DNA from: Pseudomonadales bacterium
GTDB taxonomy: Bacteria; Pseudomonadota; Gammaproteobacteria; Pseudomonadales; Azotimanducaceae
Assembly: GCA_022825925.1 (NCBI GenBank)
Contig: JAJDVW010000118.1
Coordinates: forward strand, 1-35,676
DNA length: 35,676 bases
Reading direction: 5' to 3'
Shown here: positions 7,956 to 16,199 of the stretch, one piece after another
Numbering within the stretch: the first letter of the stretch is position 1
How the letters are laid out: each line of letters starts with the position of its first letter
Made by a program: the position numbers and the translations under genes
Notes under the pieces: generated by a model
What the model was told of the DNA's origin: nothing
What the model saw: only the letters and a program-made list of their open reading frames with translations
Database searches by the model: none

Positions 7956-8873
7956 ATGACCGCCAGGACGAAGACCGACGAACTCCAGGAAACCATCGAG
8001 GAACTCGGGCTCCAGCCCTACGTCGAGCAGATCGACGAACAGGGCTACGCGGTCGTGCCGCCGGAGGTGACCGGCGTCACCACGGCGCAGGTCGACGAAC
8101 TCGTGCGGCACCTGCTCGACAAGTCCGAGGAGTACATCGGCTGCAGGTTCACGGTCGAGGACGGCCCGGAGTCGGAACTCGACTACGGGGACTTCCGGGG
8201 GATCCTGGAGCTGCGGTCCGGCGCGACGCCCAGCCAGTTCCAGCTCATGCAGATCTGCACGTATCACCGCGCCTTTCGCGACCTGGCGGTCAACCCCGCC
8301 GGCACCGCCCTCATCAACTACATGATCGGCAGTTTCGGGCACCCCCTGGCCGGCGCCGACGCGTGGGCGGCCCGGTTCAGCTCGCACAACTGCTTCATCA
8401 AGTGGGCCGGAGACGGCTACGGCGACTCCCTCGGGCTGCACGTGGACCAGGGCGGCGTGCCCATGCCCTGGGGCGAGAAGGCCCTGAACGCGAACTGCAA
8501 CTGGTGCCTGACGGACTACACCCTGGACGACGGCGCCTTCGCCTGCGTGCCCGGGTCCCACAAGCGCAAAAGCCATCCGCACGAGAACGCCGCGGCGGAG
8601 GCCGTGCCCATCGAGTGTCCGCGCGGCTCGCTGATCGCGTTCCACGGCGCCCTCTGGCACGGCGCATACCCCAAGAAGACGCCCGGACTGCGGGTGACCA
8701 TCGCCAACTACTACCGGCACATGTCGATCCTGCCGCAGGACGACATCCCGAACCACTTTCCGCAGGAACTGGCCGACGACTGCGCGGACCCCGAGACGTT
8801 CCGGCGGCTCGCGGGGTTCGGCAGTCCCTACCAAACGCAGGTGTACCCGCTGCCGAAGGCGGTAAACGCCTGA
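7956..8873 (+). CDS. PhyH-family Fe(II)/2-oxoglutarate dioxygenase, divergent paralog
   Basis: A 305-residue protein of the same superfamily as the two minus-strand neighbours but clearly more distant. The metal site is H162-V-D164 in LGLHVDQGG, with H235 in FHGALWHGAYP and R246 downstream. It also shares the TDYT...GAF/VCV.PGSH core segment with copies A and B. The ATG at 7956 was chosen because an earlier in-frame ATG at 7908 would place the -10-like TATATT inside the coding region. It is transcribed divergently from copy B, so the three genes form a cluster that may act on related substrates. The substrate is not predictable. Confidence 0.88.
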   Translation: MTARTKTDELQETIEELGLQPYVEQIDEQGYAVVPPEVTGVTTAQVDELVRHLLDKSEEYIGCRFTVEDGPESELDYGDFRGILELRSGATPSQFQLMQICTYHRAFRDLAVNPAGTALINYMIGSFGHPLAGADAWAARFSSHNCFIKWAGDGYGDSLGLHVDQGGVPMPWGEKALNANCNWCLTDYTLDDGAFACVPGSHKRKSHPHENAAAEAVPIECPRGSLIAFHGALWHGAYPKKTPGLRVTIANYYRHMSILPQDDIPNHFPQELADDCADPETFRRLAGFGSPYQTQVYPLPKAVNA

Positions 8874-9047
8874 CCGGTCAGGGCGCCGGCTCTGGCTGCT
8901 CTGCGCGCGCCGTGCTTGCACCTCGCCCCGCCCCGCATCACCGAACGCAATCGACCCGCCCCAACCCCCGACCGACCACCGAAAACACCTCACTCCTCAC
9001 CGTTCCCGCCAGCCGTCCACTCCAATACCCACCAAGCCAACCGGCCC

Positions 9048-10112
9048 TCAGCCGTGCCCGGGCCGGAACACGGGCCCGCCGAACGCGTCCGGCACCTTCG
9101 CCTTCTCGCGCGCCGACTCGACCGTGACGACCCCCGAACGCACCAGTTCCAGCAGGCTCTGGTCCAGGGTCTGCATGCCCACCGCCGCACCCGTCTGGAT
9201 CGCGGAGTAGATCTGCGCCGCCTTGTCCTCCCGGATGAGGTTGCGGATCGCCGGCGTCGCGACGAGCACCTCTCGCGCCGCGACGCGACCGCCCCCGGTG
9301 CGGGGGACCAGGGTCTGCGACACCACGGCGTGCAGGGACTCCGAGAGCGCCGTTCGCACCGCCGCCTTCTCGCCCGCCGGGAAGACGTCGACGATCCGGT
9401 CGATGGTCTTGGCCGCCGACCCGGTGTGGAGCGTCGCGAGGACGAGGTGACCCGTCTCGGCGGCCGTCAGGGCCAGGGCGATCGTCTCGCGGTCGCGCAT
9501 CTCGCCGACGAGGATGACGTCCGGGTCTTCGCGCAACGCCGCCCGCAGGGCCGTTTCGAACCCCGCGGTGTCCCGGCCGACCTCGCGCTGGTGCACCAGG
9601 CAGCGCTTGTGGCCGTGCACGAACTCGATCGGGTCCTCGATCGTGAGCACGTGCCCGGCGCGGGTCTCGTTGATGAAATCGATCATGGCGGCCAGGGTCG
9701 TGCTCTTTCCCGAACCCGTCGGCCCGGTCACCAGCACGAGTCCCCGGGGGGCCATTGCCATGTCGTGGTACACGGGGCCCATGTCGAGTTCGTCCATGCC
9801 CGGCACGTGGGAGGGGATCGCCCGGAAGGCGGCCGCCGGACCGCGATGCTGCCGGTAGGCGTTCACCCGGAAACGGGCGCCGTCCGGAAGAGTGCACGCG
9901 AAGTCCACCTCCGCCGAACCGTCGAACGCCCGGCGCCGCTCCTCCCCCATGACCGCGCGCACCATGGCGCGGACGTCCGTGGCCGCGAGCGGCGGACGGT
10001 CCAGCGGCCGAATGTCTCCGTCGACGCGCAGCAACGGCGGCATCCCGGCCGACAGGTGGAGGTCCGACGCGGCCCGCGCGGCCGCCAGCGTCAACAGTTC
10101 CTCGATGTCCAT
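9048..10112 (-). CDS. pilT: Type IV pilus retraction ATPase PilT
   Basis: A 354-residue hexameric secretion-type ATPase that powers pilus retraction and twitching motility at the inner membrane. Visible motifs: Walker A GPTGSGKST (130-138), an acidic Asp box in TIEDPIEF (about 157-165), Walker B DPDVILVGEMRD (197-208, E204), a His box GHLVLATLHT (221-230) and the PilT-specific AIRNLIRE (288-295), which argues for PilT rather than PilU. It sits head-to-head with the plus-strand yggS run, as in Pseudomonas-like genomes, but with a luciferase-like gene in between and no pilU beside it. The 174 bases between its stop and the PhyH gene contain no recognisable gene. Confidence 0.95.
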   Translation of the reverse strand: MDIEELLTLAAARAASDLHLSAGMPPLLRVDGDIRPLDRPPLAATDVRAMVRAVMGEERRRAFDGSAEVDFACTLPDGARFRVNAYRQHRGPAAAFRAIPSHVPGMDELDMGPVYHDMAMAPRGLVLVTGPTGSGKSTTLAAMIDFINETRAGHVLTIEDPIEFVHGHKRCLVHQREVGRDTAGFETALRAALREDPDVILVGEMRDRETIALALTAAETGHLVLATLHTGSAAKTIDRIVDVFPAGEKAAVRTALSESLHAVVSQTLVPRTGGGRVAAREVLVATPAIRNLIREDKAAQIYSAIQTGAAVGMQTLDQSLLELVRSGVVTVESAREKAKVPDAFGGPVFRPGHG

Positions 10113-10277
10113 CCGCTACCGCCCTACTACCGACGGCGCCCATCGTAGCGAGGCCTGCCCCGCACGCCTGTCGGCCACCCGCCATGCCGCCAGCCATCCG
10201 GAGGCCCGCATCCACGTGCGCCGCATCGCACAACGGCGGGCGGGGAGGCTCTTGTGGCGTCTCGTCCCGAATTCATG

Positions 10278-10295
10278 CACGCTTTCAAAAGCGTG
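10278..10295. promoter_or_regulatory. Palindromic operator-like site upstream of the luciferase-like gene
   Basis: Perfect 8-base arms, CACGCTTT and AAAGCGTG, are separated by two bases. The centre lies about 30 bases before the ATG at 10316. There is no T-run, so it is not a terminator; its size and place fit a binding site for a dimeric regulator. The rest of the 203-base divergent region between pilT and this gene shows nothing else clear. Confidence 0.4.
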
Positions 10296-10315
10296 GGACA
10301 ACACACGAGGCAAGC

Positions 10316-11314
10316 ATGAGACTGGGCGTTCTGGCGGGCGGGGGAAACGCGTGGCGCGAATCCCTGGAGAAGGTGCGCATCGCGGAGTCACTGGGCTACG
10401 AGATGGTCGGCAGCGGCGAAGCGTGGGGCCCGTCCACCGTACCGTGGATGACGCTCCTCGCGGAGCACACCGAGCGCATGAGCGTGGGGACGGGCATCCT
10501 CAACATCTATTCCCGTTCGCCCGCGGCCATCGCCCAGGAGTTCGCGATGCTCGAGATCGTCTCCGGCGGCCGCATGGTGTGCGGGCTGGGCTCCTCGGGG
10601 CACCGCGTCATCGAGCACTTCCACGGCGTGCCCTTCGAGAAGCCGCTGCGGCGCCTGCGCGAGTACGCCGAGATCATCAACCTCCTCATGCGGGGCGACC
10701 GCCTGGAGTACGAGGGCGAGATCTTCCGGATGGGCCGCGGCTTCCGGCTCGACTACGAGCGCCCGCGGGACCATGTGCCCATCTACATCGCCGCGATCAC
10801 GCCCAAGTCCATCCAGCAGACCGGCGAGATCGCCGACGGCATCTTCCCCATCCACTGGCCGAAGAACCGCTTCCACGCGCTGCGGCAGTCCCTCTCCCGG
10901 GCTTCCGAAGCGACCGGACGGCCGGCCGACTCGGTGACCATCGCCCCGTTCACCAACGTCTACGTCACCGACGGGACGAACGACGAGGCGATGTGGCAGG
11001 CGGCGCGCCAGCCCCTGTTCCACTACATCAACCGCATGGGCGACTTCTACTGGAACATGCTCGCCGACAACGGCTTCGAGGCGGAGGTCGTGGGTTCGCG
11101 CGCCGCATGGGGCGACCGGGACCGGGACGGAGCAATGCAGGCCATTTCCGACGACATGGTCCGCGAGATAGAGGTGATCGGGCCGCTCCAGTCGGTCGGC
11201 GAGCAACTCGCGGAACGCGCGGCCTCCGGTGCGGAACTGCAGATGGTGTGGATGCCCGGCGGCTCGGTGGCCGAGGCAGGGGCGCAACTCGAAGCCCTGC
11301 TGCGGGTAGGGTAG
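10316..11314 (+). CDS. LLM-class flavin-dependent oxidoreductase (luciferase-like)
   Basis: A 332-residue TIM-barrel oxidoreductase of the bacterial luciferase/F420-reductase superfamily. Supporting segments are the start MRLGVLAGGG, a conserved SVGTGILNIYSRSPAAIAQEFAMLEIVSGGR stretch (residues about 60-90, typical of the family) and VPIYIAAITPKSIQQTGEIADG. It may use FMN or coenzyme F420; the substrate is unknown. The ATG at 10316 was preferred to an upstream in-frame ATG at 10184 because homology begins here and the palindrome lies between the two. It ends 3 bases before yggS and so is probably co-transcribed with the downstream genes, although it is not a usual member of that cluster. Confidence 0.88.
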   Translation: MRLGVLAGGGNAWRESLEKVRIAESLGYEMVGSGEAWGPSTVPWMTLLAEHTERMSVGTGILNIYSRSPAAIAQEFAMLEIVSGGRMVCGLGSSGHRVIEHFHGVPFEKPLRRLREYAEIINLLMRGDRLEYEGEIFRMGRGFRLDYERPRDHVPIYIAAITPKSIQQTGEIADGIFPIHWPKNRFHALRQSLSRASEATGRPADSVTIAPFTNVYVTDGTNDEAMWQAARQPLFHYINRMGDFYWNMLADNGFEAEVVGSRAAWGDRDRDGAMQAISDDMVREIEVIGPLQSVGEQLAERAASGAELQMVWMPGGSVAEAGAQLEALLRVG

Positions 11315-11317
11315 GCC

Positions 11318-12025
11318 GTGGCTGGCCCGGCGCTCGCCGCCCGCTCCGGGCATCCCGCCGCCGCCGTCGCCGCGGCCGTGCGGGAAGCGGCGCTCCGGGC
11401 CGGCCGGCCGGCGCGGGCCGTCCGGCTCGTGGCGGTCTCCAAGACCCGCTCGAGCGCGGAAGTGCGCGCCGCCGCCGACGCTGGCGTCACCGACTTCGGG
11501 GAGAACTTCCTTCAGGACGCCCTGCCCAAGGTGCGCGCCCTCGACGACCTCGACCTCGTGTGGCACTTCGTCGGCGCGGTCCAGTCCAACAAGACGCGCG
11601 ACATCGCCCGCTATTTCCAGTGGGTCCACACGCTCGAGCGCCCGCGCATCGCCGAGCGCCTGCATCGGCACCGCGCCGCCCTCCCGCCCCTCGATGTCTG
11701 CATCCAGGTGAACGTCGACGCCGAGCCGAGCAAGGCCGGTGTGGACCCCGGGGAGATCACGGCGCTGGTCGGGACCGTGCGCGGGCTCGACCGGCTGCGC
11801 CTGCGCGGGCTGATGGCGATTCCGGCTCCCGGCGACGATCCGGAGGAGATGCGAAACAGCTTCTCGCGAATGCGCGAACTCTTCGAAGCCCATCGGCCCG
11901 CCGGCGGCGACCACTGGGACACGCTGTCGATGGGCATGACGGCGGATTTCGAGGTCGCCATCGACGAGGGCGCGACGTGCGTGCGCATCGGCACCGCGAT
12001 CTTCGGCCCCAGGAGTCCCGCGTGA
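11318..12025 (+). CDS. yggS: YggS/PLPBP-family pyridoxal-phosphate homeostasis protein
   Basis: A 235-residue single-domain alanine-racemase-like TIM barrel that binds pyridoxal phosphate and helps balance B6 and amino-acid pools. K42 in VAVSKT is the PLP lysine, followed by the family segment FGENFLQDALPKV, the HFVGAVQSNKTRDI stretch and LSMGMTADFEVAI. It starts at GTG 11318 after a 3-base gap from the upstream gene and overlaps proC by 4 bases (GTGA). The pairing yggS-proC-yggT is one of the most conserved in bacteria. Confidence 0.95.
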   Translation: MAGPALAARSGHPAAAVAAAVREAALRAGRPARAVRLVAVSKTRSSAEVRAAADAGVTDFGENFLQDALPKVRALDDLDLVWHFVGAVQSNKTRDIARYFQWVHTLERPRIAERLHRHRAALPPLDVCIQVNVDAEPSKAGVDPGEITALVGTVRGLDRLRLRGLMAIPAPGDDPEEMRNSFSRMRELFEAHRPAGGDHWDTLSMGMTADFEVAIDEGATCVRIGTAIFGPRSPA

Positions 12026-12825
12026 CGCGGATCGCCTTCGTCGGCGGCGGCAACATGGCTTTCGCCTTGGTGAAAGGGCTCGACGGGCTGCGTGCCGGCG
12101 CCTCGTTCGACATCGTCGTGGCGGATCCCGTCCCGGCACAGCTCGCGCGGTTCGAGGGCGCCGCGACCACCGCCGACAACGCGGCGGCCGCGGCCGGCGC
12201 CGACGCCGTGGTGCTCGCCGTGAAGCCGCAGCAGATCGCCGGGGCCGTGGCCGCGACCGAACTCGATCCCGGGCAGCTCGTCATCTCCATTGCCGCGGGC
12301 GTGCCGATGCACGCCATCGCCCGGTGGACCTCGGCCGGCCAGCCCATCGTACGCTGCATGCCGAACACCCCGGCCCTCCTCGGCGCCGGCATCACGGGCG
12401 CGGTGCCCAACGAGCACGTCAGCGCCCCGCACCGGACCCTCGCCGCGCGCATCCTGTCCACCGCCGGCGAAGTGGTCTGGTTCGACGAGGAGGCGAGCCT
12501 CGATGCCGTGACCGCGCTGTCCGGCAGCGGTCCCGCCTATTTCTTCTACCTGCTCGAAGCCATGGTCGACGCCGGCGCGGCCCTCGGCGTCGACGCGGAG
12601 ACGGCCCGGCGCCTCGCGGTCGCCACGGCGGTCGGCGCGGCCAGGATGGCGGCCGAGGGCGACGCGGACCCCGCGACCCTGCGCGCGCGCGTCACCTCTC
12701 CCGGTGGCACGACCGAACGCGCCCTTTCTATACTTGCGTCGAACCGGGTGGACGCGGCGGTTCGACAGGCGATCGAAGGCGCCTGGCGCCGGTCCCGGGA
12801 ACTGGGGAAGGAGTTCGGGGAGTAG
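12022..12825 (+). CDS. proC: Pyrroline-5-carboxylate reductase
   Basis: A 267-residue enzyme making the last step of proline synthesis, reducing pyrroline-5-carboxylate with NAD(P)H. The Rossmann glycine motif VGGGNMA lies at residues 7-13. The helical C-terminal domain has [17 protein letters not shown] and the signature [12 protein letters not shown]. The GTG start overlaps the yggS stop by 4 bases, implying translational coupling. Length and motifs are ordinary for the family. Confidence 0.96.
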   Translation: MTRIAFVGGGNMAFALVKGLDGLRAGASFDIVVADPVPAQLARFEGAATTADNAAAAAGADAVVLAVKPQQIAGAVAATELDPGQLVISIAAGVPMHAIARWTSAGQPIVRCMPNTPALLGAGITGAVPNEHVSAPHRTLAARILSTAGEVVWFDEEASLDAVTALSGSGPAYFFYLLEAMVDAGAALGVDAETARRLAVATAVGAARMAAEGDADPATLRARVTSPGGTTERALSILASNRVDAAVRQAIEGAWRRSRELGKEFGE

Positions 12826-12827
12826 CC

Positions 12828-13415
12828 ATGGGCGGACCGGTCGCCTTCGTCATCCAGTTCATCCTGAGCGCGGTCGCGGTCCTGTTCCTGATCCGCTTCA
12901 TCCTGCAGGCCACGCGCGCGGACTTCTACAACCCCATCTGCCAGGGGATCGTGCGGTACACGGACCCGTTCCTGAAACCCCTGCGTGTCGTCCTCCCCTC
13001 GTACCGCAACCTCGACCTCGCGGCGTTCGTCGCGACCTGGATCGTCAGCATCGTCACCATCATCGTGGCGGTCATCATGACGGGCAGCTACGGCAACCCT
13101 ACCGTCGTCGAGCTCATCCGGTCCCTCGGCCTCGAGGTCGGCGCGATCGTCGGCGGCGTCTACCGCACCCTCGATCTCTTTCTGAGCTTCTACTGGATCG
13201 CGATCTTCCTCACGATCATCGTGTCGTTCGTGGCCCCGGCAACGTACAATCCGGTCGTATCGCTGCTGAACCAGCTCTGCGAGCCGGTGCTCGCTCCCGC
13301 CCGGCGCGTGCTGCCGGCGCTGGGCGGCCTCGACCTCTCGCCGCTCGTCGTCTTCCTCGTGCTGGCGCTCCTGCAAAGGTTCTTCCTGCCGGGCCTGTTC
13401 CGACTCCTGTTCTGA
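12828..13415 (+). CDS. yggT: YggT-family integral membrane protein
   Basis: A 195-residue protein built of two repeated YggT units, each with two membrane-spanning segments and a conserved proline-rich amphipathic stretch ([12 protein letters not shown] in the first, [12 protein letters not shown] in the second). Four hydrophobic segments are visible, at about residues 6-26, 64-87, 121-144 and 174-194. The family is linked to osmotic tolerance and to placement of division or photosynthetic machinery, but the molecular role is unsettled. The ATG lies 2 bases after the proC stop. Confidence 0.93.
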   Translation: MGGPVAFVIQFILSAVAVLFLIRFILQATRADFYNPICQGIVRYTDPFLKPLRVVLPSYRNLDLAAFVATWIVSIVTIIVAVIMTGSYGNPTVVELIRSLGLEVGAIVGGVYRTLDLFLSFYWIAIFLTIIVSFVAPATYNPVVSLLNQLCEPVLAPARRVLPALGGLDLSPLVVFLVLALLQRFFLPGLFRLLF

Positions 13416-13420
13416 CGCCC

Positions 13421-14560
13421 GTGAGCCTCCCGCCCGACTCCGTAGGCATCGTGACGCCGCAGACGCGGACTTTCGGCGCGCTCGACCTCCAGTGCGGGGT
13501 CCGGCTGCCGGGCTTCGAGCTCGTCTACGAGACCTACGGCGAACTGAACGCGAACCGGTCCAACGCGGTGCTGATCTGCCACGCCCTGTCGGGCAGCCAC
13601 CATGCGGCCGGCTACCACGCCGAGACGGACCGGCGACCCGGCTGGTGGGACGTCTGCATCGGGCCCGGCAAGCCGATCGACACCGACCGCTTCTTCGTCG
13701 TGAGCCTGAACAACCTCGGCGGCTGCCACGGCAGCACCGGCCCGCGTTCCAACGACCCCGCGACCGGGGAGCCGCACGGTCCGAACTTCCCCAACGTCAC
13801 CGTCAAGGACTGGGTGCGCAGCCAGGCGATGCTGGCGGACGCGCTCGGCATCGACGCGTTCGCCGCGGTCATCGGCGGCAGCCTCGGCGGCATGCAGGCC
13901 ATGCAGTGGGCCATCGACCTACCGGACCGTATCCGCCACGCGCTCCTGATCGCCTGCGCGCCAAAGCTCTCCGCGCAGAACATCGCCTTCAACGAGATCG
14001 CCCGGCAGGCGATCCTGACGGACCCGGACTATCGCGGCGGCGAGTACGTGAAGGCCGCCACGAACCCGGACCGGGGACTCATGCTCGCCCGGATGCTCGG
14101 TCACGTCACCTACCTGTCCGACGACAGCATGGGGGACAGGTTCGGCCGGGAACTCCGTTCGGGCGACATCGCGTCCGGTCACGACGTCGAGTTCCAGGTG
14201 GAGAGCTACCTGCACTACCAGGGCCGCTCGTTCTCCAGGTCGTTCGACGCCAACACCTACCTCCTGATGACCCGCGCCCTCGACTACTTCGACCCGGCGC
14301 ACGAGTACGGCGACGACCTCGTCGCGGCCCTCGCGGTCTCGCGCTGCGCCTACCTGGTGGTCTCCTTCTCGACCGACTGGCGTTTCTCTCCGGAACGTTC
14401 CGAAGAGATCGTCGATGCGCTGGTGGCCGCCCGCCGCGACGTCGTGAGCGTGAGCATCGAGGCCTCCCACGGCCACGACTCGTTCCTGCTCCCGGTGCCC
14501 CGCTACCTGGCGGTTCTGTCCGAGTACCTCGATCGCGTCGCCCGCGAGTGCGGCCGGTGA
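13421..14560 (+). CDS. metX: Homoserine O-acyltransferase (MetX)
   Basis: A 379-residue alpha/beta hydrolase that acylates homoserine, committing it to methionine. The nucleophile is S154 in GGSLGGMQ; the other triad residues are probably D319 (STDWRF) and H352 (SHGHDSFLL). The family member may use acetyl- or succinyl-CoA. The gene is followed directly by metW, an arrangement in which the gammaproteobacterial enzymes studied use succinyl-CoA, so a succinyltransferase is a reasonable inference but is not proved by the sequence. The GTG start at 13421, 5 bases after yggT, puts the conserved [11 protein letters not shown] at the N terminus as in relatives. Confidence 0.94.
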   Translation: MSLPPDSVGIVTPQTRTFGALDLQCGVRLPGFELVYETYGELNANRSNAVLICHALSGSHHAAGYHAETDRRPGWWDVCIGPGKPIDTDRFFVVSLNNLGGCHGSTGPRSNDPATGEPHGPNFPNVTVKDWVRSQAMLADALGIDAFAAVIGGSLGGMQAMQWAIDLPDRIRHALLIACAPKLSAQNIAFNEIARQAILTDPDYRGGEYVKAATNPDRGLMLARMLGHVTYLSDDSMGDRFGRELRSGDIASGHDVEFQVESYLHYQGRSFSRSFDANTYLLMTRALDYFDPAHEYGDDLVAALAVSRCAYLVVSFSTDWRFSPERSEEIVDALVAARRDVVSVSIEASHGHDSFLLPVPRYLAVLSEYLDRVARECGR

Positions 14561-14564
14561 ACCC

Positions 14565-15164
14565 GTGAGGGAAGACCTGCGCATCATCGCCGACCTGGTG
14601 GCGCCCGGGGCGCGGATCCTCGACCTCGGCTGCGGCCACGGCGAGCTGCTCGCGTACCTGCAGCGGCACAGGGACGCGGTCGGCTACGGCCTCGACAACG
14701 GCCCCGAGGAGATCTCCGCCTGCATCCGAACGGGCGTCAACGTGATCGAACAGGACCTCGACGAGGGCCTGACCCGCTTCGCGGACGCGAGCTTCGACGT
14801 GGTGGTGATGGCGAACACGCTGCAGGCCGTGCACGCGCCGGAGCGGCTGCTCGACGAGATGCTCCGCGTCGGCCGGGAGTGCATCGTCACCTTCCCGAAC
14901 TTCGGCCACTGGACCTGCCGGCTGCAGCTCGCGACGCGGGGACGGATGCCCGTGGCCAGGCACCTGCCCTACACCTGGTACGCGACGCCCAACATCCACC
15001 TGTGCACGTTCGCGGACTTCGAGGCCCTGTGCCGCGACCGCGGCCTGACGATCACCGAGCGCTTCGTGGTAGACCGCGCCTACCGCCACGGCAGGCTGAT
15101 CAACCGCTTCCCCAACCTGTTCGGAACGACGGCCTTCTACCGGCTGCGCCGCCGAGACGCCTGA
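14565..15164 (+). CDS. metW: MetW, methionine-biosynthesis methyltransferase-like protein
   Basis: A 199-residue class I methyltransferase fold. The N terminus reads LRIIADLVAPGARILDLGCGHGEL, the typical MetW start with motif I, followed by FDVVVMANTLQAVHAPERLLDEMLRVGRECIVTFPNFGHW. MetW partners with MetX and is needed for its activity in several proteobacteria. The GTG at 14565 lies 4 bases after the metX stop, and the TGA overlaps the next ATG by one base. Confidence 0.94.
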   Translation: MREDLRIIADLVAPGARILDLGCGHGELLAYLQRHRDAVGYGLDNGPEEISACIRTGVNVIEQDLDEGLTRFADASFDVVVMANTLQAVHAPERLLDEMLRVGRECIVTFPNFGHWTCRLQLATRGRMPVARHLPYTWYATPNIHLCTFADFEALCRDRGLTITERFVVDRAYRHGRLINRFPNLFGTTAFYRLRRRDA

Positions 15165-15598
15165 TGTCCGTACACTGGCTACGTTGGGCCGCCGCGGCCG
15201 CGCTCCTCCTCCTCGCCGCCGGAAGTCAGGCCGAACGGAAAGCCGTGTTCGGCGAGTACGCAGTCCACTACACCGTCTTCAACACCAAGTTCCTGCGGCC
15301 GGAGATCGCCGAGCGCTACGGCGTGGTACGCGCGCGCGACACGGCGCTCGCCAACGTCTCCGTACTGGACGCCGCCGGACGGGCCGTCGAGGTCCCGGTC
15401 ACCGGATCCTTCCGCAACCTCCTCGGGCAGGTCGAGCCACTCTCCTTCCGGACCGTCCGCGCGGGAGACTCCACCTACTATCTCGCGTCGCTGACCTATC
15501 CGCACGCCGAGGCCCTCCGGTTCGAGATCGTGGCCGACCTGCCCGGTCATGGACCCGCCACGGTCGCCTTTCAGCAGACGCTGTACTGGGAGGAGTGA
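15164..15598 (+). CDS. DUF4426 secreted protein of unknown function
   Basis: A 144-residue protein with a clear signal peptide: a short basic start, a hydrophobic run from about residue 8 to 18 and a GSQA cleavage site near residue 23. The mature part (YAVHYTVFNTKFLRPEIAERYGV) matches DUF4426. Homologs sit between metW and rdgB in many gammaproteobacteria, but the function is unknown. It is probably periplasmic. It overlaps the metW stop by one base and ends one base before rdgB, so it is expressed with them. Confidence 0.88.
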   Translation: MSVHWLRWAAAAALLLLAAGSQAERKAVFGEYAVHYTVFNTKFLRPEIAERYGVVRARDTALANVSVLDAAGRAVEVPVTGSFRNLLGQVEPLSFRTVRAGDSTYYLASLTYPHAEALRFEIVADLPGHGPATVAFQQTLYWEE

Positions 15599-15599
15599 A

Positions 15600-16199
15600 G
15601 TGCGGGGCCGGCACGCCAAGGTCGTGCTCGCGAGCGGGAACGCCGGCAAGCTGCGGGAACTGGCCAACCTGCTCGCCCCGGCCGCCATCGAGCTGCGCTC
15701 CGCCGCCGACTTCGACATCGCCGCGCCGGAGGAGACGGGACAGACCTTTCTCGAGAACGCGCTCATCAAGGCGCGCAACGCCGCGGCCCTGGCGGGCCTC
15801 CCCGCCATCGGGGACGACTCCGGTCTGGTCGTGCCGGCCCTTGGCGGCGCGCCCGGGATCTACTCGGCGCGTTTCGCCGGCGCGGACGCCGCAGCCGCCG
15901 ACAACAACGCGAAGCTGGTGGCCGCCCTCGACGGCGTCGCCGACCGGCGTGCGCACTTCTACTGCGCTCTCGTGTTCCTCGAACGCCCCGGCGATCCGGC
16001 GCCCGTCGTGGCGACCGGCACGTGGCACGGCAGGATCGTCGACCGGCCGCGCGGCTCCCGCGGGTTCGGATACGACCCGCACTTCTTCGTGCCCGAGCTC
16101 GGCGCGACCGCGGCCGAACTCGCCCCCGAAGACAAGAACGCGCGCAGTCACCGGGGCGTCGCCGCCCGGGCGCTGGCGCACGAACTGGCCCGGTCGTGA
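15600..16199 (+). CDS. rdgB: RdgB/HAM1 dITP/XTP pyrophosphatase
   Basis: A 199-residue house-cleaning enzyme that hydrolyses non-canonical purine triphosphates (dITP, XTP) to monophosphates. Family marks are VLASGNAGKLREL at the N terminus, TFLENALIKARNAA, GDDSGLVVPALGGAPGIYSARFAG and the C-terminal GFGYDPHFFVPELG and SHRGVAAR. The GTG start is 1 base after the DUF4426 stop; the stop overlaps hemW by 4 bases. Confidence 0.96.
   Translation: MRGRHAKVVLASGNAGKLRELANLLAPAAIELRSAADFDIAAPEETGQTFLENALIKARNAAALAGLPAIGDDSGLVVPALGGAPGIYSARFAGADAAAADNNAKLVAALDGVADRRAHFYCALVFLERPGDPAPVVATGTWHGRIVDRPRGSRGFGYDPHFFVPELGATAAELAPEDKNARSHRGVAARALAHELARS

Noticed and set aside
5633..7996. A 787-residue minus-strand open frame across the PhyH pair
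   Set aside because: It is antisense-frame noise in GC-rich DNA over two clear genes; only its last 70 residues (the IS630 tail) show real homology.
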